Notes under the pieces: generated by a model
The model's database searches: none
The model's input: only the letters and a program-made list of their open reading frames with translations
What the model was told of the DNA's origin: nothing
Position numbers and translations under genes: made by a program
In this document: positions 11,934 to 23,900 of the stretch, piece by piece
How positions within the stretch are numbered: the first letter of the stretch is position 1
Layout: every line of letters starts with the position of its first letter
Assembly: GCA_030248215.1 (NCBI GenBank)
Contig: JASANG010002309.1
Location: 62,001-126,000, forward strand
DNA: 64,000 bases
Direction of reading: 5' to 3'
Source: Enoplolaimus lenunculus
Taxonomy: Eukaryota; Nematoda; Enoplea; Enoplida; Thoracostomopsidae

Positions 11934-14900
11934 TTTCGAAAAACTCTGCATCAAGATTTTAGGTAGATTTATACCAAACGCCCTCAACGCGTTTCACCCG
12001 GTAGTTACTTGGCCTATTTGGCCATGTACCGTGTCCCAACGAATAGTCACATGCAGTGGCGAGTCCAGAAATTTCTAGGGGAAACTGCTAGATATAACAC
12101 TGTGAACAACTCGCTAGGTAGGTGAGCTAGAATCAGAATGCCATTTTAATGCTAAACTTTTGTTCAAATTTTGGTTTTGATTCCGGTGGCAATGTAGCAG
12201 GACCAAGACCGGTGTGCTCACTCCTTGAATCGGAAAGCGCAAAGGGTGTCGAGGCCTAGAAAAATGTCTCAAACACTGAACAAACGGACCATAACACTAA
12301 CTTTGCGTACCTGAGATACTGGAGGTTCATAGAGATCAATTTGTAACCGATCCACTACAGTTAAAAAGTCTTCGGAATTAAACGCAATAACATCTTTGAC
12401 TATACGGTCTTCAGTGTATCTGTAAACAAAGTGAATACCTCGGCTAAAACGCACTATAGGTTTCCAACAGATATTTCATTTTGAACCGAGTGCAACAAGT
12501 TAATTAAAAATGTCAAACCAAAAATCGTGAGTCACCCTTTTAGCGTTCCTGCATTTTTTATATACACGTATAGCTTCAAAGCGGCAATCTTACTAACTTC
12601 GCCACAGCCTAACGACAACGCTAAACGTATATGTTTACTTATATCAAGGCCTACAATTTTGGCGCTTTTATTCAAAAGTTACGTTTATTTATATCCCTTG
12701 GGCATAATTAAAGTCAGGGCATTGTTCCAAACCAGTTGGGCTCTTACTTCTGACCACAATGAATCGCTTTAAGCACGGCCACTGCCGCTGTTGTTTTTCG
12801 GTCCAAACCGTGGCCAACATGGTCTGCATGTGAAAACGTTCTATCTTCGAACATAATTTCGCGTCGTTCCATTGAGCGTCCACGAGAATAAATATTATTT
12901 TTCTTGTGCAAACCAGCAGCACGCGACCATGCGTTATTAGCGTTATTTTGCCTGAATTCATTTAAACATTGAAAACTCAATTTTACAAATGGCCAACCAA
13001 GCTAATAAATTGACGGATATAAGAAGCAAATACTTTTGCGTTCTTATAAATTTAAAAACACTTCGAATTGAAATTACAATTAGAGCTAAAAATTTAGAAC
13101 AAGCTAGAGTTACAATAATACTGAACGTGAAACGAATGTTGCTGATTTTGCATTATTTTCGGCAGAAACAACCAAGAAAATTTTCCAGAATGCAAACTTT
13201 CTAAATGTACACCATGCCTTTTCGTTAGCAATCCACACAAAAACCAAAAATAACTATATCTTTGCTAAATTGCTTTAAATTCAGCCCACTTTCGTTTCCT
13301 AGAAGACGCTCCAGTGGCAGCGGCTTTATTTAGAGCATCTGTGGGAATCATTTGTTCGCCTGGTCGCATCCAAACAATCGGACCGTCGTTGCTGCATCGC
13401 GGTGAATCCATTGAAACCATTGAATCTTCACCCCAAGGCATCATTGGTTTCAAAAACGGTGATCTAAACAACATCAATCCATTTTACATAACTTATCTTT
13501 CAGAACTTTACGTACATAACAAACTTGCTTTGCCAGAATAGGATGTGGATTTAAAAACCTTTCAGACATGTTCTACTAAAGCAAGTACTGTACGAAGTCA
13601 AAAGAAGTTAATGACTCGAGATAATTTGATACCTTGCTGCATTCCTACCCATGTCTACAACTTACTGTTCCAATTTGGTCACAAAATCAGGCAAATAATC
13701 GCCACACTCTTCTTGAGCTTTGCCAACAACACTCATACTCATCATTGGACCATAACGGTACGTCCCTGCAGAATACGTTGCATAAACAGCTTCACGATAT
13801 TGCTTCATGGACATTGTACAGATATCTTGTTTATTTGAAAGGCTAAAACATAACCGAGAAATATGAAATCATAACCGACAGATACGAAAACGTACGTGAC
13901 AGCACGGTGCAAGCGGAATTTCAATTTCGATTAGAATATTAGAATTCAAATCTATTTCCCCTTCCGATTGCAGGTACATTCGAAAACATAATCGTAATTC
14001 TCCATCGTTTTAGCTTGTATTATTTGTAACTGTGCGCGAAGACTAACGAGAAGACGCAGAACCTAGTATTTTGCAATTAACATACTGGTTATCTAACTGA
14101 TATACATATCCATAGCCAATTAAGTGAGTTTCTATACACACCACAGCCCTGGTCTTCTTTTTCAAAACTCGAAAACCGGGCATAACGCTCTATTTCACCA
14201 CAAAGCCACATCTTTATGAAAAGCAGCACTTCAAACACAGGTAAACCCAAAAATTAATAGCGCCTATCTATACCTTCCAATTTTAACAACGAGATTTTGA
14301 TGTTTCTTGCTGAAGTATTCAAGCAGATCAGGCAAGTACTTCGCACCACCGTGAACAATTCCGATTACGTGAAGCGGATTGCCGTCTTTTTCTCGAAACG
14401 TTTCCTAAACCAGCGTTATATTTACACAATGTGTAGCTAAACGGAGCACACTTAAGTAGTATTTTATTACTACATGCTGGCACAGAAGCGGCCTAGTTAA
14501 GATGCGACCAGATCTTCGACCTTGGCTGAAACCCGACAAAAATCAACATCCGGCTACTGAAATCAACATCCGGCTACTATTCAAAAATCCACACTTCGCA
14601 TATATAATTAATTCTGCAATAATAACCCACTTGAGCAGCTAGAGCTCGAATTAGCCACCACTATGCCTGCTACACAACCGACTATAAAAACTGGGTAATA
14701 TGCAACATACCTGCTCTCAAATGCTATATAATTGTCATTGATTACGTTGCACTCCAATTAGGGTGCATCTACTAATTTTTAAGTGTTCCAATCTATAAAC
14801 ACTGTGTTTAAAATTGCCTAAAACCCTAAAGCGAACAGCGCACACACCAGGGATGGGCGGTCTCGGTCAAAAATCGAGACCAAGACCAACCTATCGAGAC

Positions 14901-17900
14901 CGAGACCTTTGATCTCGCTCTCGGCCAATTAACCGTTACCAAAAATAAAAATAAGATTTTTTAACACATTGAATTGCCGTTTCATACAATTAAACTAATA
15001 AATAGCCTCCAAAATTTATTTTTTATACTTTATTTTTCACTTGGCTAAAAACATTTAACATAGCGTAACGTTATAAATGCGCATGATCCATAATTTTTCA
15101 AACGATGTCTTGAATGTTTTAAACGCAAAAAAGCAACTATTTGTGCTTTGTCACGAAAAAATCAAACTGTTTTGGATTTACTTTCAAAAATAGAATTTTC
15201 GGTAATCAGAGGGGTCATTCTGTTTCTCAAATCAATGATAACCAGCTAGCGGTCCTCCACAATCGTTCGCTGTCCGTGTTGGTAGCGGTAATGCGCAAGT
15301 ACTTCAGGGCCAAAGCTGCGATCTAAGGAAAATTTTTGTGATTGCTTATCGTTTTTAACCTCTTTGGTCTCGGTTTTCAAACCAACGAGACGGAAAAAAG
15401 CAAGACCGAGACCGCCCATCCTCGGCACAAACGTTTATAAAACTAATTATTCCCAACTCAACTGCAATAGTTAGTTACTTTGAGGGTTTATAAACCATTA
15501 ATTGCAATTCCTCGCTCCCAAAAACCCTTTAGTATTGAAATCAAATCACTTTCTAACCTTAATAATTAGTTTAATAATGTAAAAAAATCCAAAGTTAGGT
15601 TTAATTAAATAAGCTAAATATGTTAATTAGTTAGCAGCTAACTTTTCATTTATCGATTTTGGTGGTTTATAAACAATTTATTCAGATTCCTCGCACCAAA
15701 AACTTTGTAGTACTGAAATTAGGTTGATTGTTACCCTAGCAATTATTGAAATAACACAGAAAGTCCCAGTTTAGGCCTAACCAACTAGACAAATTGGCCT
15801 GTAGCTTGTAAACACCTCAGAATTTTAAAACTTTAAAATGAGGCTAACACCCCAGAATAATAAGCTTTCAAACAAAAAAGTTTATCAAAATCCGTTCATC
15901 GGTTCCTAAGATTCTCGTCGGACTGCGGACTGACATCCACTTTTCGACCCTCGAATACAAAACATAAAACACTTCGCGAAACTCGGAGCTTTACTCGCAG
16001 TTTCGCTTCGCTCAATAAACTTACATCTAAAAACATTCGCGCAAATTGGTGCATTTGTGTCGAATTGAGCCGTTTGAGATCACTTGTATACGCATGAACC
16101 ATAGAAGCGCCTCCATTTCGATGGGTTTCGATCCGAATTAAAGGCGACAGCGCAGCGCAGGCAAACAAAGGCTGTTTGGGACCAATGCTGTACTGACGTA
16201 ATACGTTTGCTTCACTTGATCCGCTATCACTTAAGTCACCGCCACGTAAATGAGACTTTACATTTTCGAGTTCACTCGAATTACTTTTAACAATTTCTTT
16301 AGCCTTGGGCTGTGTGTCAACATATTGTGTGGGCGCAAAAGTCTGAGAGAATACACTACTGTCGGATAAACAACAACAATATTCAACAGAAGCATTTAGT
16401 TGCATGTTGCGAGCCATTTTTTGTTGCTCGAGCGCTGCATTGTTGCCATCAAATCCTGTATTCACATTGTCGTGTAATACGGCTGATCCTGAGCTGCTAA
16501 AATGAGCATTAGTTTGAAACTGCACATTTTGACTAGAACCGACACTACTTTCCAATTCTGGGGCTAGTTCCGCTTTCGTGTCGCTATCAAGGGAACAAGT
16601 GAAATTTCCGGTTACTTCAGCTAATTCTTGGCTCTCTACACAACTAGCAATTTCCGACGTGGAAACAGCACCAATTGGCGCAGTTTGGTTTCCACTGAGC
16701 GAGCCCTCACCTGCACTATCGGTATTTTTCGCACAATCGGCAATTAAGTTTCCTTGTTGCACAGCGGTAAGCGTACTGGGCTCGAGATCAGCGCTATAAC
16801 TAACCAACGCCACAGATTCTGGTTCAATCTGCACTAAACTATCCGGCTTCACAGCCAGATTACTTTCAGAGCGTGTTTTTCGCAATTGAATATCACCTAT
16901 ATGTAGTTGTTTATCGTTAGTCACGGGTAGCGTGTTACCACTATCCGCTATCGGTGAACTGTCTGTTTGATGTTTTGATATTCGCTCAGGCTCAGTTTTG
17001 GCATCAATCGCACTCAGCATTACAATACAATCAGCCTTTCCTGCAGTTGGTCCACGACTTTCACGAAATGCTGCGACAGCTCGACTGCGTTGGGTTTGCT
17101 GAATAAGTTCACGATTTTCTTCGGCATCTTGAAGTAACAAATCCGTTCGGCTCCAACGTTTTTTCGGCCGGCTGCCGTCAGTGCTCTTACTACCTGGAGA
17201 TTGCGAACCGTCCCCACGTTGAATTTCATAACCACGAGATGAAGACTGCGGGTCTTGAAAAGTGTTCCACAACTGATCATTACTAGTGGTCCTTCGTAAT
17301 AAATTTTTTGCTGGGTTGTTTTGATGTGCTATGCCACGAGAATTTACAGCATTCTCGTTAAGCTTAAATTTACTACAAATTTTACATATTTTGGTATCAG
17401 TAGAACTTGTGAGATTGTCCGAAACGAAATGCACTGCTGGCATTACTTCTTCTTTTACGCCAAGGCAGGTAGTGACTAAATCTTGAGCGAGCGAAAGCGT
17501 TTGACTGCCACGATTGTACTTTTTGGGTGCATGACTTCGAGTCTGAACTGCAACGTTATGCGTTGCGTTTCCCACGGAGCGGATTTCTCCAGGAACAGCG
17601 ATTTCAACTAATAACTCATCAGTGGTTTGAGATTCATTATCCCGTCGTTCGCTAAATGGATAGCCTTCCAATCTTTGCTCAATATTTTCACTGGCAACAC
17701 TAATGTGAAATTTTTCGTCGAACATATCAGGAAAAATTTGGGTTTCCACGTCGGACGTAGATGGCCGGCACTGTACCTCACGAGAATTGCAATATGCCGC
17801 GGCGTAGCTCTGCACAACTCTTGATCTGTTGTTCAACTTCGCGACCTCGGGCGGACAGTCCGTGCGTTCTTGATTGCTAACAGCAAAGTCAGCTTCACTA

Positions 17901-20900
17901 AATCTCACCCTACTCCCTTGTTCTGTCCCAGAATTCGGCTGCGACACCATTAAATAATCCGTCTGAACTGTTTGATCAGTCACCGAAACGTTAGATTGAC
18001 CTAGTATGACAGTCTGAACTTCAGCAAATTTCATTTCAATCCGTCCCCTTCGTATGCAATCATCGCATAATTTTGCTGCTACCGGTGACAAATCTGCCAT
18101 CCGCTGCGCTGCGGTACTTCCAGATCCCGCAGCACTAGTTGAGCAATCACCACTGGAACCAGACTCGTCTAAATTAGCGTCACCAGTTAATTGATTTTCG
18201 ACAAACGTTCGCGGGACATTCGTGGTAGACCCAGTATCAACTTCAACCCCAACCGAACAAGCCGATAAATCTGCCATATGTCGTTGATGAACAGCGCTTA
18301 CAATACTATTTCTCGCAGTAGCCGTGTCCGTTGGAACTTCGCCCCCTGGATCGCTAGCCGCCAGGAGACCAGCCGGAAGCAGGGTTAAGTCTGGTAAGCC
18401 GGCTGAGGCTGACAAGGATGCATCTGATTCAGCAATAGCTGCGAAAGACGCCCTCTGGTAGCAACAACTTCTAGAATCTTGGGGTGGTATACTTGACGAA
18501 TGGATAACAACATCGTCAGTTTGCGAATGTTTATTGCGCTTCGGTCGAATTTCTGTTTGACTTCCACCGTTCGCAAGTTTTAGTTTAACTGTTTGTACGC
18601 GACGAGTTGACGTTTTCGGTGACACCAGTGCAGGGCTAAGCTGAACAGCCTTATCTTCCATGGTATTGCGATGTGTGGACAGTGGGCTATTTGCTAAAGT
18701 AAATACTGTTAGCGGATGTTTTGCTTCAGAGGACGCGGCTGGACGCGGTGACTTACCGGAAGGGCTTTGTTTCGAGCTAGTGTTAGGGACAGAAGCAGTA
18801 GTACTAGAAACAGCGAGCCCAATCCCTGAGGTATGTGACGGCAGCATCTCGGCAGGTTTAACGTGAGGAGAAGTAGGACTGTGTGAAACTGAACTTGTTC
18901 TAGAACGATCAGAAATTATTTCGTTACCAGTTTTGCAATGTTTCAGTGTATTCGGAGCCACAACCCTGTCCGATGCTTTTCTTCTTTTTTGCCTTTCGTT
19001 CTGTTTGTTCGATTGATTCGAAGTGTCCGTCAGTTTAGCATCCGCAGTAGTTGACTTGTGTTGTTGATTGCCGCGATGACCTGAGTAACAAGAAGAGGTT
19101 TGAGCTGATGAAACTTTAGGAGATCTACGCCCGGCCAAACACACATTTTCCTGCTTATTCTGCTGCAATTCCTTTGGATATTGTTTCTTCACTGGTCGAT
19201 CTGTACCATGCGCAACAGCGTCTATGACACTCGAAAAGGTATCCTGTTCAGTTGCAGAATGGTGTGGAATGTCCGATTTCGCCTTTACAACGTTTGTGAA
19301 AGATTTACTTACCGAACAGTTGTTAGAGACCGCATTAAGATTATGCTCTAACGACGGTGCGGTATTTTCAACTGAATCAAAATTCTTCGAGCTAAAACTA
19401 TGCGGTTCCTTTTGCTTTCTTTCAATGTCTGCATCATTTCCATCAGGAACAAATGTTGTAGTTTCATCAGTAGGAGTTATGTTTGCAATGCCTCCTCTAT
19501 TCACCATTTTTATAGCGTCATGTTGCTTGACATTTTTTGAGGAGCAATCTACAGCAACACTAGTCAACAAACCCTCAGATTTTGTCTTTGGCGATTCCAA
19601 ACCACTTGTCTTACTTTCGGAAATCGAAAGTGGGTAGCATTTTTTCAAAATCGGTTTCTTCAATACAACCTTACCATTGACAACACTTTTTGGCGTTAGC
19701 GTTTTATTACTACTACTAGTTTGCTTTATTTTTTCTGATGTTAAATTTACTGGTCCGGTCTTCATAATATTCGACTTCAACTCATCAGCAGACCCTGAGG
19801 CAGTGTCGTCAAGTTTACTTGCTCTATGCTGTAAAAGTTCAATAGATTTTACAATTCCATCTCCAGCACCACCACCACCACTATCATCATCGTCATGATC
19901 ATCCTCGCCACCACAACCACCACCACCACTACCACCACCGTTATCAGCACCTTCAACGGTTATTTTTCCACAGTTCTCAGTCGTATATTGCAAAACTCCA
20001 GATACTGATTTCAGCTTGGGCGACCTGCATACATCAGCACAGGTAGCTGTTTCTGACGGCTTTAGCTTTTTCGTTCTAGGTACATGGCCATCGGCGGTGA
20101 TATTTTCGTGTAAATGTCGTTTAGCCGTCGACAAAAGTACGTCTGAACTCGCACTTGACGCTACAACTCCCTGAGAATTAAGGATCTCTTTAACTTTAGT
20201 CAATACCTTCTGTTGCCCTTCAGCCGATAGCGACTTCGCTGTGCCAAAAGTTGACTGACTAGCAGCACACTTTTTTCCATCATTACCGCCGAAAGTTTTC
20301 AATTGTAAAGTTGCGTTCTCAGTCAAACCCCTTTGTGTATGATTTTCATCATCAACAATCCATTGTAATCGCACAGAAAGGGCAGTAGTATCTAAATCGT
20401 TCTGTTCAATTTTCGCATTTTCCGATTCAACAGGTCCATATTTTGAAGCTGATTTCTCAATACAATCCGAAGCAGAAGGCAATGCTGTTGAAACCTCATT
20501 GTTAATCTTACTGCTACCCAAAACAGCCGTATCATTTAATTCTGTGCTTACTGCAGATTTTGATTTCATAACCCTTTCAGTACTCTTTGTATCCGGATCA
20601 CGTAAACCAGAGCTACAACCAGTCGCAGGCTCAACACTAACACCATCAGCAGCATCCTTACCAATTAATGTTTGTTTCTCCGATAATCTGGCTACATTTT
20701 CGCACACAGAAACTCTTCCGCTACTCCACACTTCCTGTTCAACATTTAAAACTTTCGAGTCAAGTTCCTTGGGGTCAGCAACCAATGACCCTGGCAGATT
20801 TTGAGACCCTGGAGCAGTATTAGGAACAGTACTCAACAACGACGACAAATTGTTCCAAGTTTCAACCGCGGGTACTGGTGTGTTATTCACACCAGTGTCC

Positions 20901-23900
20901 GCAAAGTTTCCTGGAGATACCAAACCGCTAGTGCTCAAGTTTCCAACATGCGATCCTTGGTCCGATGTTTTCCTTTTATCCGGCGAATGGCTTCTAGATA
21001 AAGGCGTGGATGTCGGCCCAGACTGATTCGTAGCTGTATATCGATTTCTATCAAAAATATTCACCATATCGTGGACCGCAGGTGGAGACAACGAGGCTAC
21101 ATCGATCGAACCAGTTGATAGCTTTGTACCAGTGTCCGACAAAGATGAATTTATCGAATTCCGCCGCCTATAATGTCCAGTCAGCAAACAAACTGGTTTT
21201 GTCGTTCCAGCCATCTGAACACCAGCAGCCGGGTCATCATCGGAAGAAATGTCCTCTATAGCAATACCCAGATACGCTAAGGAACCACTATTATGTTTTC
21301 CATTGTCAATTGTTTGCTCACGGCAGGTTGCTTGGTTCCTTACCTCGTGATCACTGCTATCCACATCATCATCACAACGCAAGTACCTTGAATTTTTCTT
21401 CAAAATCGATTTGCGACAAACTAAGTCTTCACGGGCTGACCGTCGACTCACTGATTTACATAGAGGCACATTGTCGCTGCTGGAAAGATCAGAGTTGCCC
21501 TCGACAACCGAACGCAAATTTGCTGTACTAGGTTTGGCCCCCGCCAGAGGTCTCACACCCGCAAACACTGCTACATTAGCGCCAGAGTTGCTTGTGACAG
21601 TACTGGTACAGTTTTCGTGATCGTCATAAAATTGCGTTGGGGATGAAGTCGTGTTAATCACTTCATGTCGATATGTAGTCTAAAACAAAAAACTAAAGCC
21701 TAGCGCATGAAATGCATCAAAGTTTAAAATATTAAACCGTTCATATGTTATTTATTAAAGGGCATTATACAACAATGGATCATGTGGTTTTTTATATTCA
21801 GAAGTTTGGCAAAAGAATCGTCGGTCAGACCAGATATGAACTATGCAGGGTTTCGACAGAAACTACGTCTTACACTAAGCAGGAAAAAGCCACTAGATTA
21901 CTTAAAATTGGCCATAATTCAAAAGAAAATATGGGGTTCATCTATTTTGTCCGTTTTCTTTCGCGGGGCTTCCAAATTCTTCAAAAAGACGCGCAAAACA
22001 TTTTAGAATATGAGGAACGTGCAGACAAGACCCACGTCGTCTAAAGACGTTTAGTTACAGCAAAATTTTTTAAACCGTAAATTTTTGTTTTTAAGCCTAT
22101 TCTGGATAATCTGAAACAAAGTTGTAAAATTAATCCTGTTTTACAAAGCCGAAACAGGAATTGAATTTTTGCAGGAATTCCCATCACCGTAACAGTAATT
22201 GCAATTGTTCCAATTTTCGAGAATATATTCATACCAAAAACTAACAACTCACGAACTCCAGCAACATCGAACACCAAAACAAAATACATATGAGCTTACA
22301 TCTCCAAACTCAACACTTTCGGTATCATCATCGTCAGATTTAGCGCCCTTTTCCAAATTCTCGCTAGGTTTACTCCCACTGCTATCTTCAACCAAGGGTA
22401 CAACACCTCTAAAGTACGACGTTCTACGTTCGTCTAGAGCGATCAGTTCACCATGCTCCTGTCCAAGATTTTTGCGCTGTGCTACTTTAGTTATATCAGT
22501 CGACACGTATCCAGCCACTTGTCTAATATGCTTGCGTTTTACGCGATCTGATGCTTCCTTTGATTTTGTTCGCGATGCTTTATCCCGGCTGCTGTTTGAA
22601 AACCTGAATCTCGATTCTTTGATTGCGATATGTTCAATCGATCTATGTTTATTTTGATGACTACAATTACTGTCATTCGAACCAGCTTGACCAACCGCCT
22701 TTGCATGTACCTGTCTGCCTTTATTAGAACAGTTGTGGTGGATGCTTTGCTTTGGTATAGTATCTGGTTTAGAAGATCTTGAACTACTGCTGGAGCGCTT
22801 GTGCAGTCTTCCAGACGAATGTTTGTTTGTAGTGCTGGTAGCTGCAGGTTGCACAACCGAAGTAGATTTGGCCGACGTTAACCACGGCAAATTGGCTGCA
22901 CCTGGAGTGCCAACTTTAATGCAAGTAGAAGGTAAATCTCGGCCAGACTTTTGGCCATGTTTCAAATATTTCAACCGCATCGAAGACGATAGTGAATACG
23001 CCTTTTGCGATAAAGAATCTGAAAAGATGAACGCATATATTACAGTAAACTGAAAGCATAGAACAACTGGTACTGAAAATATGCGCAATTCTTATGGTTC
23101 CGAGAAGCCTTAAAACACAATACGATACGTATATAAATCAGTAGGGTGTAAAGCGGAACTGAATTATACGAATCGGAACAGGAAATTTATGCTGAAATCG
23201 AAAATGTAAATTGTTAGAGACCACACTTTTACATGCCGAGTTAATTGAATCGGAATAGGAATTCCGGCTGCACCCCAAAACCAGTCGTAGTGGGACTACA
23301 TGTATTGAGCGAAGCTCGAACACACATAAGCAGTTAAGCTAATATGCAAATTAGTTATTAGCTAACTATTCATTTATTGGTATTGGAGGTTTTTAAAAAA
23401 TTATTCAAATTCCTCGCACCTAAATAATGTAGAATGTCCTAAACATAAAACGGTTCGCGAAATCCGAGCTTCGCTCGGAGTTTCACTTCGCTCAATCAAC
23501 GGCACTTATGGTGCGCAAACCTCATGGTTCCCCACATTGTATGCTAGGCTGCATTGCATACACACATGAATGATTCCCTGTGACCAGTCGTAGTGGGACT
23601 ACATTTATTGAGCGAAGCTCGAACACAAGTAAGCAATTAAGGTAATATGCAAATTTAGTTATTAGCTAACTATTCATTTATCGGTTTTGGAGGTTTGTAA
23701 GCAATTTCCTCAGATTCCTCGCACGCAAAAACCCTTCAGCCACCCTAATAATTATTGGAATAATTTAAAGTCCTAATTTTGTCTCGTCGATTAAGCAAAT
23801 ATGCAAATTATCTATTAGCTAACTACTCATTTATTGGTTTTAGACGTTTGTAAACAATTTATTCAGATTCCTCGAACCTAAAAACCTTTTAGCGCTGAAA

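Noticed and set aside
11781-11966. Poly-Ile/Leu open frame
   Set aside because: Product of the ATC/ATT microsatellite.
15896-16022. C-terminal 43 residues of the 1,921-codon open frame
   Set aside because: They follow a GTAAGT donor and are encoded by a dispersed repeat; the conserved RSBN1 domain continues instead at 14404.
18660-20804. Plus-strand open frames opposite the RSBN1 giant exon
   Set aside because: Antisense shadows of a long open coding exon.
21745-22044. Plus-strand 99-codon open frame
   Set aside because: Lies within an RSBN1 intron, has no similarity and no supporting splice or start context.
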